A stretch of DNA of 64,000 nt, from NCBI RefSeq assembly GCF_023498005.1, contig NZ_CP097289.1, forward strand, positions 8,494,001 through 8,558,000. Direction: 5' to 3'. The stretch comes from Streptomyces durmitorensis. Lineage in GTDB: Bacteria > Actinomycetota > Actinomycetes > Streptomycetales > Streptomycetaceae. The notes under the pieces are model-generated. The model was given only the letters and a program-made list of their open reading frames with translations. It was not told where the DNA came from and made no database searches. Position 1 is the first letter of the stretch, and each line of letters begins with the position of its first letter. Made by a program: the position numbers and the translations under genes. Below are positions 46,018-53,672 of this stretch, piece after piece.

Positions 46018-46419
46018 TCACGCTACGGCGGTGCCCTCGAGCTCGACCATCAGCGTGGGGATCGCCAGCCGCGTCACCCCGAGCATCGTGGTGGTCGGTG
46101 CCACCCCGGCGGCGCCCAACCGCCCGGCCAGCACGCCGTAGTGCTGGAAGAGCACATCGACGTCGGTCGTGTGGACATTGAGGCGGACGAGGTTCGCGAG
46201 AGACATGCCTGCCTCGCCGAGCACGGCCTCCAGGTTGTCGATGCTCAGCGCCAACTGCGCCGCCATGTCACCGTCATGCTGGGGCTTGCCGTCGCCGCTC
46301 ATCGCGGTCTGACCCGAGATGTACAGGGTCCGGGTCTGCCCGGAGACGACCTCACCCTGGTGGAATCCCATCCCCGCGGACCACGTCACCGGGTTGATCG
46401 CCGTGCGTTCGATCGCCAC
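46018..46419 (-). CDS. RidA/YjgF-family protein, atypical active site
   Basis: A 133-residue Rid-family protein. The fold motifs YISGQTAMSGDGKPQHDGD, QLALSIDNLEAVLGEAGMSL and VRLNVHTTDVDVL are present. In RidA the arginine that binds imine substrates lies in the P-A-R-S-C-V segment; here the equivalent is APTTTMLGVTRL, with Thr in that place, so 2-aminoacrylate deaminase activity is doubtful and it probably belongs to a Rid4-7 subgroup. GTG 46419 follows GGAG. It is divergent from a WYL regulator across an inverted repeat, suggesting it is the regulator's target. Confidence 0.87.
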   Translation of the reverse strand: MAIERTAINPVTWSAGMGFHQGEVVSGQTRTLYISGQTAMSGDGKPQHDGDMAAQLALSIDNLEAVLGEAGMSLANLVRLNVHTTDVDVLFQHYGVLAGRLGAAGVAPTTTMLGVTRLAIPTLMVELEGTAVA

Positions 46420-46480
46420 GTCAGCTCCATTCGATTCATGGGGAGTTCGTACGTCCATCGGCTCGGCGGCCGCCGGCCTC

Positions 46481-46527
46481 GATGTCGTGTTGTCGTGTTG
46501 AGGAGCCTCGCAGCGAATCACGACATC
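46481..46527. promoter_or_regulatory. Inverted and tandem repeats between ridA-like and WYL genes
   Basis: GATGTCGTG (46481-46489) and CACGACATC (46519-46527) are perfect 9-base arms 29 bases apart. The 8-base tandem GTCGTGTT occurs twice at 46484-46499. They lie between the divergent starts (46419 and 46558) and are the likely binding site of the WYL regulator. Confidence 0.6.
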
Positions 46528-46557
46528 CTTGGTCATGTATTTCGATAAAGTTCCCGC

Positions 46558-47532
46558 ATGCGCGCCGACCGGTTGGTCTCGTTGGTGCTTCTGCTCCGTC
46601 AGCGCGGTCTGCTGACCGCGGACACGCTGGCCCGCGAGCTGGAGGTATCCACCCGCACCGTGCTGCGCGACATCGAGGCGCTGTCCTCGGCCGGCGTCCC
46701 GGTCTACGCCGAACGCGGGCGGCACGGCGGGTTCGCGTTGTCGCCCGGTTTCCGGACCGAACTCACCGGACTGAACCACGACGAGGCCCTTGCCCTGCTG
46801 GCCGCCGGATCGGGGCGCGGCGAGCAGGTGTTCGGCCTCGGCTCGGCACTCGCCTCGGCCATGCGCAAGGTGCTCGACGCGCTGCCCGAAGGCCACCGCG
46901 CGACCGCGAGCGACGCGGTCCAGCGGTTCCTCGTCGACCCGGAGACCGACCTGCTCTCACGTCGGCAGGTGACCGAGGACGTGCCGGACACCACCATGTT
47001 CGAGGTCCGGCGCGCGGTGCTCGCCGGACACAAGCTGCGCATCCACTACGCGGCCACGGGCCAGGCGCCGCAGTGGCGCACGGTGGACCCGATCGGCCTG
47101 GTCACCGTACGCGACCGGGGCTACCTGCTGGCCACGAGAGCCGGCGCGGACCGCACCTACCGTCTTTCGCGGGTGCTGGCCGCCGAGGAGCTCCCCGAAA
47201 CGGCACAGCGTCCCAACCGGGTCGATCTGGACCGGATCTGGCGGGAGCGCTCCGCGCGGTTCCTCTCCGGCGGCGACCACCTCACCGTGCTGGTACGGGT
47301 GAACCCGGCGCGGCGCGAGGACCTGCTGGACACCGCGCTGGCAGTCCGCGCGGAAGACCCCGACGCGGACGGATGGCTGCGCCTTGAGGTGACCTACCAG
47401 GACTCACGTCACGCCGAATGGGCGCTGTGGCAGCTCAGTACGGACGCGGAAGCCCTGGCCCCGCAGTCGCTGCGCACCTCCCTGCGCGACCGCGCCGCCG
47501 CGTTCGCCGCCCGTTATGGCGAGCCGCTCTGA
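46558..47532 (+). CDS. YafY/WYL-domain transcriptional regulator
   Basis: A 324-residue DeoR-like HTH-WYL regulator. The N-terminal HTH reads VSLVLLLRQRGLLTADTLA, RELEVSTRTVLRDIEALSSA and VPVYAERGRHGGFALSPGF. The WYL domain (about 140-210; HKLRIHYAATGQAPQWRTVD, GLVTVRDRGYLLATRA) and a C-terminal WCX extension (ALWQLSTDAEALAPQSLRTS) follow. WYL domains bind nucleotides or nucleic acids and can be repressors or activators. Divergent from the ridA-like gene; a terminator hairpin lies 44 bases after the stop. Confidence 0.9.
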   Translation: MRADRLVSLVLLLRQRGLLTADTLARELEVSTRTVLRDIEALSSAGVPVYAERGRHGGFALSPGFRTELTGLNHDEALALLAAGSGRGEQVFGLGSALASAMRKVLDALPEGHRATASDAVQRFLVDPETDLLSRRQVTEDVPDTTMFEVRRAVLAGHKLRIHYAATGQAPQWRTVDPIGLVTVRDRGYLLATRAGADRTYRLSRVLAAEELPETAQRPNRVDLDRIWRERSARFLSGGDHLTVLVRVNPARREDLLDTALAVRAEDPDADGWLRLEVTYQDSRHAEWALWQLSTDAEALAPQSLRTSLRDRAAAFAARYGEPL

Positions 47533-47575
47533 GAGTGGCCGCCCGCGGCGGGCGGCCCGCCGACCCGCCGCACGG

Positions 47576-47616
47576 ACCAGGGCCTGTCCGGCGGGTGTCG
47601 CCGGACAGGCCCTGGT
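47576..47616. terminator. Long perfect hairpin between convergent genes
   Basis: ACCAGGGCCTGTCCGGC (47576-47592) and GCCGGACAGGCCCTGGT (47600-47616) pair perfectly over 17 bases with a 7-base loop (GGGTGTC). It sits between the convergent WYL and DUF1062 genes and should terminate both. Confidence 0.88.
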
Positions 47617-47628
47617 CAGCAAGAGGGC

Positions 47629-48156
47629 TCAGCGCTTGAGCGTGAAGGTGAAGCCGCCGGAGAGCTTGCCGCTCAGCCGTACGGCCGAGACGACCTTCCC
47701 CTCCGCGATCAATCGCTCGACCTCGGAGCGCGGAAGACCGCAGCCTTCAGCGATGACACGCACCGGCCGGACAGGGATCCGTGCCGCGAAGCGGACCGAC
47801 ACGTCGATCACCTCGCGGTCCAGATGGTCCGATCCGCCGGTGTCGAGACGCCACGCGCCGTCCCAGTCGAGGGCGATGCGATTGCGGCGCCGTATGACCG
47901 GATCCTGGAGGAGCTCAGCTGCCAGGCCGGGGTCGTTGTCATGCAGCCGGTCCAGCAGCTCAGGTCGTACGGAGCGCACGTTCATCCGCTCCAGGACCGT
48001 GAGCTTCGCGGTTTCCCCGCACGCGGCACAGAGCACGAGGAGCCAGGCGTCGATGAGCTTGTGGTGTGCGTTGACGCGAAACTTTCCGTTGGCCCCAAAG
48101 CGCTGGGACGCGCACGCGTGACAGCGCCGGAGAACGGTCGGAAGGCAGGTGGGCAT
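47629..48156 (-). CDS. DUF1062 protein
   Basis: About 175 residues. The N-terminal zinc-ribbon-like half has CHAC, KFRVNAHHKLIDAWLLVLCA and CGET, and the C-terminal half is helical with a short S4-like segment (GCGLPRSEVERLIAEGKVV). This is DUF1062, a family of unknown function. The cysteine pairs suggest zinc binding and the S4-like tail suggests RNA or nucleic-acid binding (inference). ATG 48156 is preferred to GTG 48177; a GGGTGG lies close upstream of the ATG. No operon partner. Confidence 0.75.
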   Translation of the reverse strand: MPTCLPTVLRRCHACASQRFGANGKFRVNAHHKLIDAWLLVLCAACGETAKLTVLERMNVRSVRPELLDRLHDNDPGLAAELLQDPVIRRRNRIALDWDGAWRLDTGGSDHLDREVIDVSVRFAARIPVRPVRVIAEGCGLPRSEVERLIAEGKVVSAVRLSGKLSGGFTFTLKR

Positions 48157-48415
48157 GACCACCCAGTCGTTGAGCACAGAAGTACACCGGTTTCAGTGAG
48201 AAGTCCGCAGCAAAAAGCAGCGCGGCGCACATGCGCGACGCGCGACGCATCAGCACTCGGGAGGTCTCACAGGGTGTACAACGGCACGTCCTTGCCCAGA
48301 CGACTTGGTCGGGCAGCACGGTAGTGGCGCACAGCGGCGCTGTTCCATTGGTTTTCCCCCGAAGCCGAGGTACTCACCGACTGCCGCGGGACTCCGCCGG
48401 CGGCTGGGCGACGGC

Positions 48416-49075
48416 CTAGCGGTGCGCCAGCAGCACGCCGCCGAGCTTGCGCGCGGCCGACGTGAGCGTGGGGTGCGCCTCGAGGGTGAAGCCGGCCTCC
48501 TCGATCCAGGCAGCCACTTGACTCGGCTCGCGACGACGGACGTAGGACTCCGGCCAGCGCTCGCCGTTCTCCTGCGGCTCGGGCGGTGAGGGGTCGCCGA
48601 CGTGGAAACCCACCAGCAGCAGACCACCGGGCCGCAGCACCCGACGGAAGCCGGCAAGGACCGCGCCGATCGCTCCATCGGGGACGTGGATGATCGAGTA
48701 CCAGGCGACCAGAGCGGACAACGCGCCGTCCGCTAGGCCGAGTTGAGTCATCGACCCCTCCTCGAACCGCACACCGGGATGCTCACGCCGCGCCACCTCG
48801 ATCATCCGGGGCGACAGATCGATGCCGAAGGCGTCCACGCCGAGGTCCCTCAGGTGGGCGGTGATCCGCCCGGGGCCGCACCCCACGTCCGCGACGGGCC
48901 CGCCGCCGTGTGCCCGCACCCGCTCGGCGAAGAGTGCCATGACGTCCTGCTCGGGCGGCAGTTCGGCCAGGAGGTTGCGCGTCTCGTCCGCGTAGCTGGT
49001 GGCGTCGGCATCGTAGGACGCCCGGGTGTCCGCCAGCCACTTCTCGGCCTCTGGGTCGTCCTGTCCGGTGCTCAC
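48416..49075 (-). CDS. SAM-dependent methyltransferase
   Basis: A 219-residue class I methyltransferase. Motif I is VADVGCGPGRITAHL (about 79-93), followed by VDAFGIDLSPRMIEVARREH, VRFEEGSMTQLGLADGALSA and FRRVLRPGGLLLVGFHVG. The N terminus WLADTRASYDADATSYADE matches a common Streptomyces methyltransferase group (Methyltransf_25). Its acceptor is unknown. The gene upstream on the opposite strand (from 49282) is not obviously related; a 9-base repeat cluster lies in the promoter gap. Confidence 0.87.
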   Translation of the reverse strand: MSTGQDDPEAEKWLADTRASYDADATSYADETRNLLAELPPEQDVMALFAERVRAHGGGPVADVGCGPGRITAHLRDLGVDAFGIDLSPRMIEVARREHPGVRFEEGSMTQLGLADGALSALVAWYSIIHVPDGAIGAVLAGFRRVLRPGGLLLVGFHVGDPSPPEPQENGERWPESYVRRREPSQVAAWIEEAGFTLEAHPTLTSAARKLGGVLLAHR

Positions 49076-49109
49076 GCCGGGAGGCTATCCCAGGACCCGG
49101 CCGTCGGTC

Positions 49110-49145
49110 GGAAAGGCCGGAGAGGCCGGAGAGGCCGGAAAGGGG
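49110..49145. repeat. Four 9-base tandem repeats
   Basis: GGAAAGGCC, GGAGAGGCC twice, then GGAAAGGGG (49110-49145), within the gap between the methyltransferase start and the membrane-protein gene. Purine-rich slippage-type repeat with no recognised function. Confidence 0.8.
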
Positions 49146-49281
49146 TTCAGGGCGTGGTTCGAGCTGCTTCGGAGCCGCATCCTCACCCGGTGCGAAGGGT
49201 AGACACGAAGCGCGTGCCAACCCGCTTGGCGGCGGGCGTGCTGCGCGGGGCGCGACGGGGCGAGGGGCGGGGGCGGGGCTG

Positions 49282-49992
49282 GTGCGACGGGTGGTCACCT
49301 TGCAGTCCGTCGAGCAGAAGCTGCTGCTGCTCGCTCTCCTGTTCGTGATGGGCGGGTCGATCGTCGCGAACCTCTTCGCGTGGGACGTGAAGTGGCAGAT
49401 CCCGCTCATCTACGCGGTCCTGTACGTCCTGCTTTCGATCGCCATCGAGATCCGTGATCGTCAGGCTCCCGCGTCCTCCACGCACTACCGCACCAGTGAC
49501 GAATTCTTCCTGTCGTTCGTCCGTCTGGTGCGCACGGCCGAGCGGCATGTCTACACGAGCTACGTGCGCAACACGGCACCGCCGAGCTTCCAATCCCCCG
49601 CCGCACAGGAGTACTTCAGGGCAGCGGCGGACTGGACCCGGCGCAATCCCGGCGCTTCGTTCCACCGCATCATCGGTGTTCCCGCTCAGGAACCCGGCGG
49701 GAGCGCCATGCGGTTGTGGCTGCGCGAGCACTACGAAGAGATGCACGGTCTCGCCAACTACCACGCCCGCGTCGTGACCACCCACAGCGGTGTCGACGCG
49801 GTCAACATGGCGATCATCGACGACACCGCGGTCCTGTTGCTGCTGACCGCGGACGGATCCTTCATGAGCGGGCACAGCCTGGAGACGGCTGAGGCCGTGA
49901 ATTCCTTCCGGGACTACTACCGGTCGTGGTGGGCATCGGCAGAGCCGCTCGAAGACTATGCGCGGCGCACCGGCCTCATGGACCCGAGGTGA
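49282..49992 (+). CDS. Membrane-anchored hypothetical with PLD-like soluble domain
   Basis: A 236-residue protein. Two adjacent N-terminal helices (QKLLLLALLFVMGGSIVANLF, IPLIYAVLYVLLSIAIEI) form a hairpin; the remaining 175 residues are cytoplasmic. That domain (SDEFFLSFVRLVRTAERHVY, FHRIIGVP, YHARVVTTHSGVDAVNMAIID, MSGHSLETAEAVNSFRDYYR) reads like a phospholipase-D-like fold without the HxK motif, as found in signalling sensor proteins. GTG 49282 is used; GTG 49291 is an alternative. I cannot name a function. Confidence 0.65.
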   Translation: MRRVVTLQSVEQKLLLLALLFVMGGSIVANLFAWDVKWQIPLIYAVLYVLLSIAIEIRDRQAPASSTHYRTSDEFFLSFVRLVRTAERHVYTSYVRNTAPPSFQSPAAQEYFRAAADWTRRNPGASFHRIIGVPAQEPGGSAMRLWLREHYEEMHGLANYHARVVTTHSGVDAVNMAIIDDTAVLLLLTADGSFMSGHSLETAEAVNSFRDYYRSWWASAEPLEDYARRTGLMDPR

Positions 49993-50008
49993 GGTCGGAC
50001 GGAGCGCC

Positions 50009-50674
50009 TCAGATGGCTTCGCGGATGGCCCGCTCGAAGCCCTCGACGTGGCCGCGGGTGAGCTGCGCCGCCTTGTCGGGGTCGCCGGCGACGATCGCCC
50101 GCAGCAGGGGGCCGTGCTCCTGGACGTGGCCGGTCATGCCGGGCAGCCGGTCGATGAACAGGCACCAGATGCGGGTGGCCAGGTTGTCGTGCCGCACGAG
50201 GGTGTCCTCCAGGTACGGGTTGTGCGTGGCCGCGTAGATGGCGCGGTGGACCTGGAGGTCCAGGCGCATCAGCTCGGCCGGGTCGTGCGCACCGGAGTCC
50301 ACGCCGTCCAGCTCCTCGCAAAGCGCCGTCAGGGCCGCCCGGTCCGCGGCCGTGGCGCGCCGTGCGGCCTGGGCGGCAGCCAGCGGCTCCAACTCCTGGC
50401 GCACCTCTGAGATGTGGGCCAGGTCGGTGATGTTGACGTCGGTGGCGAAGGTGCCGCGCCGGGGGTACGTCGTGATCAGGCGCTCGTACTGGAGCCGCTT
50501 GAGCGCTTCGCGCACCGGGGTCCGACCGACGCCGAGGGACTGCGCAAGCTGGTCCTCGTTGATCGGCGCACCGGGGCGGATCTCCAGCATCACGAGCCAG
50601 TCGCGAATCGCCCGGTAGGCGCGTTCGGCAAGGGACAGCTCCTCACCTCTCGGCGCGGTGCCCAGCTGCTGCAT
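50009..50674 (-). CDS. GntR-family (FCD) repressor of the sarcosine operon
   Basis: A 221-residue FadR-subfamily regulator. The winged helix has LAERAYRAIRDWLVMLEIRP, NEDQLAQSLGVGRTPVREAL and KRLQYERLITTYPRRGTF. The all-helical FCD effector domain has metal-ligand positions of the usual D-H-H type (MRLDLQVHRAIYAATHN, TRIWCLFIDRLPGMTGHVQEH). ATG 50674 has GGGGG upstream; GTG 50698 is less likely. It is divergent from glyA-soxBDAG, and the palindrome CTGATATATCAG lies between them, so it very probably controls that operon in response to sarcosine, glycine or a related ligand. Confidence 0.88.
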   Translation of the reverse strand: MQQLGTAPRGEELSLAERAYRAIRDWLVMLEIRPGAPINEDQLAQSLGVGRTPVREALKRLQYERLITTYPRRGTFATDVNITDLAHISEVRQELEPLAAAQAARRATAADRAALTALCEELDGVDSGAHDPAELMRLDLQVHRAIYAATHNPYLEDTLVRHDNLATRIWCLFIDRLPGMTGHVQEHGPLLRAIVAGDPDKAAQLTRGHVEGFERAIREAI

Positions 50675-50723
50675 GAAAGCCCCCTTGACCTGTCGCACGA
50701 GCTCCCATACCTTACCGCACAGG

Positions 50724-50735
50724 CTGATATATCAG
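50724..50735. promoter_or_regulatory. GntR operator in the glyA-sox promoter
   Basis: CTGATATATCAG is a perfect 12-base palindrome, AT-rich in an otherwise GC-rich region, 49 bases from the regulator start and 34 bases before the glyA ATG. FadR-subfamily sites are short palindromes of this kind. Confidence 0.75.
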
Positions 50736-50769
50736 TTGTCCATTACCTGGCTCTCAGGATGGTGCACAG

Positions 50770-52140
50770 ATGGCAACGAACCCGTCGATCACCACGGTCG
50801 CCTCGTCCCTCTCCCTCCCGCTCGGCGCCTTCGACCCGGAGGTCGCCGCCGCCGTCGGGGCCGAGCTGCACCGTCAGCAGTCGACCCTCGAGATGATCGC
50901 CTCGGAGAACTTCACCCCGGCCGCCGTGATGGAGGCCCAGGGCTCCGTACTGACCAACAAGTACGCCGAGGGATATCCGGGCCGCCGCTACTACGGCGGC
51001 TGTGAACACGTCGACGTCATCGAGCAGTTGGCCATCGACCGGGTGAAGGAGCTGTTCGGCGCCGAGGCCGCGAACGTGCAGCCCCACTCGGGCGCCCAGG
51101 CCAACGCTGCCGCGATGTTCGCGCTGCTCGACCCCGGTGACACGATCCTCGGCCTCGACCTGGCGCACGGCGGGCACCTCACCCACGGTATGCGCATCAA
51201 CTACTCCGGCAAGCTCTACAACGTGGTTCCGTACCACGTGCGCGCCTCCGACCTGCGGGTCGACATGGATGAGGTGGCGGAGCTCGCCCGGACGCACCGG
51301 CCGAAGCTGATCGTGGCCGGTTGGTCGGCCTACTCCCGCCGTCTCGACTTCGCCGCGTTCCGGCGGATCGCCGACGAGGTCGGCGCGTACCTGATGGTCG
51401 ACATGGCGCACTTCGCCGGACTCGTGGCCGCGGGCCTCCACCCCAGCCCGGTGCCGTACGCGGATGTCGTGACGACCACCACGCACAAGACCCTCGGCGG
51501 GCCGCGCGGCGGGGTGATCCTCAGCAGGGCAGGCCTGGCCAAGAAGATCAACTCCGCGGTCTTCCCCGGCCAGCAGGGCGGCCCCCTGGAGCACGTCATC
51601 GCGGCCAAGGCGGTCGCCTTCAAGGCGGCGGCGGGGGAGGAGTTCAGGGAGCGACAGCAGCGCACCCTGGACGGTGCCCGCATCCTCGCCGGGCGGCTGC
51701 TGGCCGACGACGTGGCCGAGGCCGGGATCACGGTCCTGACCGGTGGCACCGAGGTCCATCTGGTCCTCGTCGACCTGCGCAATTCCGCCCTGGACGGGCA
51801 GCAGGCGGAGGACCGCCTCCACCGCGTCGGCATCACCGTCAACCGCAACGCGGTGCCCTTCGACCCGCGCCCCCCGATGGTCTCGTCGGGCCTGCGGATC
51901 GGTACCCCGGCCCTGGCCACCCGGGGCTTCGGAGAGACGGAGTTCCGTGAGGTCGCCGACGTCATCGCCGAGGCGCTGAAGGACGAGCGGTTCGGCGACG
52001 GGCGCGCGGGCCTGCTGCGCGACCGGGTCGAGAAGCTCGCAGGCGCGTTCCCCCTCTATCCCCACCTGAGCGACCCGCACGGCCCGGACGACCCGCACGG
52101 CCCGCACGGCTTGAACGACCCGAACGGAGACGCGGCATGA
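50770..52140 (+). CDS. glyA: Serine hydroxymethyltransferase
   Basis: A 456-residue PLP enzyme that interconverts serine and glycine with tetrahydrofolate and 5,10-methylene-THF. Motifs: [73 protein letters not shown], and the PLP lysine in [14 protein letters not shown] (about 242-243). The C-terminal tail is unusual: a His/Asp/Gly/Pro-rich repeat ([20 protein letters not shown]) added after the normal end. First gene of the operon; its stop overlaps the soxB start by 4 bases. It uses the methylene-THF and glycine made by sarcosine oxidase to form serine. Streptomyces usually have a second housekeeping glyA. Confidence 0.95.
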   Translation: MATNPSITTVASSLSLPLGAFDPEVAAAVGAELHRQQSTLEMIASENFTPAAVMEAQGSVLTNKYAEGYPGRRYYGGCEHVDVIEQLAIDRVKELFGAEAANVQPHSGAQANAAAMFALLDPGDTILGLDLAHGGHLTHGMRINYSGKLYNVVPYHVRASDLRVDMDEVAELARTHRPKLIVAGWSAYSRRLDFAAFRRIADEVGAYLMVDMAHFAGLVAAGLHPSPVPYADVVTTTTHKTLGGPRGGVILSRAGLAKKINSAVFPGQQGGPLEHVIAAKAVAFKAAAGEEFRERQQRTLDGARILAGRLLADDVAEAGITVLTGGTEVHLVLVDLRNSALDGQQAEDRLHRVGITVNRNAVPFDPRPPMVSSGLRIGTPALATRGFGETEFREVADVIAEALKDERFGDGRAGLLRDRVEKLAGAFPLYPHLSDPHGPDDPHGPHGLNDPNGDAA

Positions 52141-53357
52141 CCACCGAGCCGCTGCCGGAGCACCCCGACTTCCTCTGGCGCAACCCCGACCCCCGCCCGT
52201 CGTACGACGTCGTCATCGTCGGCGCGGGAGGCCACGGCCTGGCCACCGCCTACTACCTCGCCAAGAACCACGGCATCACGAACGTCGCCGTCCTGGAGAA
52301 GGGCTGGCTGGCCGGTGGCAACATGGCCCGCAACACCACGATCATCCGCTCCAACTACCTCCTGGATGAGAGCGCGGCGATCTACGAACACGCCCTCGGG
52401 CTGTGGGAGCGGCTCCCCGAAGAGCTGGACTACGACTTCCTGTTCAGCCAGCGCGGCGTGCTCAACCTCGCGCACACGCTCCAGGACGTACGCGAGAGCG
52501 TGCGCCGCGTCAACGCCAACCGTCTCAACGGCGTCGACGCGGACTGGCTCGACCCCGACGAGGTCGCCAAGGTCTGCCCCATCCTCAACGTCTCGCCCGA
52601 CACCCGCTATCCGGTGCTCGGCGGCACCTTCCAGCCGCGGGCCGGCATAGCCAAGCACGACCACGTCGCCTGGGCGCTGGCCCGCAGGGCCGACGAGATG
52701 GGCGTGGACCTCATCCAGGGGTGCGAGGTCACCGGCTTCCTCAAGGACGGCGACCGGGTCGTGGGCGTCGAGACCAACCGTGGCCGCATCAACGCGGGGA
52801 GGGTCGGGCTCGCGGCCGCCGGGCACAGCAGCGTCCTGGCCGAGAAGGCGGGCATACGGCTGCCGGTGCAGTCCCATCCGCTCCAGGCGCTGGTCTCCGA
52901 ACTGCACGAACCGGTCCACCCCACCGTGGTGATGTCCAACCACGTGCACGTCTACGTCTCCCAGGCGCACAAGGGTGAGCTGGTGATGGGCGCGGGCGTC
53001 GACACGTACAACGGCTACGGGCAGCGCGGCTCCTTCCATGTGATCGAGCATCAGATGGCCGCCGCCGTCGAGCTGTTCCCCGTCTTCGCCCGCGCGCACG
53101 TGCTGCGGACCTGGGGCGGCATCGTCGACGTCACCCCCGACGCGTCGCCGATCATCGGCGCCACGCCCGTGGAGAACCTCTACGTCAACTGCGGCTGGGG
53201 AACAGGCGGTTTCAAGGCCACCCCGGCGGCCGGCTGGACCTTCGCCCACACCATCGCCACCGGCGAACCGCACTCCCTGGGCGCCCCCTTCGCCCTTGAA
53301 CGCTTCACCACGGGCGCACTGATCGACGAACACGGCGCCGCAGCCGTGGCCCACTGA
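52137..53357 (+). CDS. soxB: Heterotetrameric sarcosine oxidase, beta subunit
   Basis: A 406-residue FAD/FMN subunit that oxidises the N-methyl of sarcosine. The dinucleotide fold is [20 protein letters not shown] (about 22-41). The histidine that carries covalent FMN in this enzyme class lies in [19 protein letters not shown] (about 170-188). C-terminal ADP-binding and substrate motifs are [15 protein letters not shown] and [20 protein letters not shown] 52137 overlaps the glyA stop (ATGA). The length is normal. Confidence 0.95.
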   Translation: MTTEPLPEHPDFLWRNPDPRPSYDVVIVGAGGHGLATAYYLAKNHGITNVAVLEKGWLAGGNMARNTTIIRSNYLLDESAAIYEHALGLWERLPEELDYDFLFSQRGVLNLAHTLQDVRESVRRVNANRLNGVDADWLDPDEVAKVCPILNVSPDTRYPVLGGTFQPRAGIAKHDHVAWALARRADEMGVDLIQGCEVTGFLKDGDRVVGVETNRGRINAGRVGLAAAGHSSVLAEKAGIRLPVQSHPLQALVSELHEPVHPTVVMSNHVHVYVSQAHKGELVMGAGVDTYNGYGQRGSFHVIEHQMAAAVELFPVFARAHVLRTWGGIVDVTPDASPIIGATPVENLYVNCGWGTGGFKATPAAGWTFAHTIATGEPHSLGAPFALERFTTGALIDEHGAAAVAH

Positions 53358-53369
53358 GAGGAGGATCCG

Positions 53370-53672
53370 ATGCTGCTGATCACCTGCCCATGGTGCGGTC
53401 CGCGGGACGAGACCGAGTACCACTACGGGGGACAGGCCCACGTCCCCTACCCGGAGAACACCGCGGATCTCGACGACCGGCAGTGGGCCGAGTACGTCTT
53501 CTACCGCGACAACCCCAAGGGCCCCTTCGCCGAACGCTGGATGCACGGCCACGGCTGCCGCCGCTGGTTCAACGCCCTGCGGGACACGGTCACTTACGAG
53601 GTGCTCGCCACCTACCGGCCCGACGAGCCGCGTCCCGACCTCGCCGCACCGGCCGCCGGAGGAGAACGATGA
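53370..53672 (+). CDS. soxD: Sarcosine oxidase, delta subunit
   Basis: A 100-residue zinc-binding subunit. Ligands are Cys6 and Cys9 in [15 protein letters not shown] and the His/Cys pair in [16 protein letters not shown]. Preceded by GAGAGGAGG. It stabilises the alpha-beta complex; its stop overlaps the soxA start. Confidence 0.94.
   Translation: MLLITCPWCGPRDETEYHYGGQAHVPYPENTADLDDRQWAEYVFYRDNPKGPFAERWMHGHGCRRWFNALRDTVTYEVLATYRPDEPRPDLAAPAAGGER

Noticed and set aside
50699..50769. Glycine riboswitch upstream of glyA
   Set aside because: The gap is only 71 bases and contains a repressor palindrome; no paired glycine-riboswitch helices are seen.
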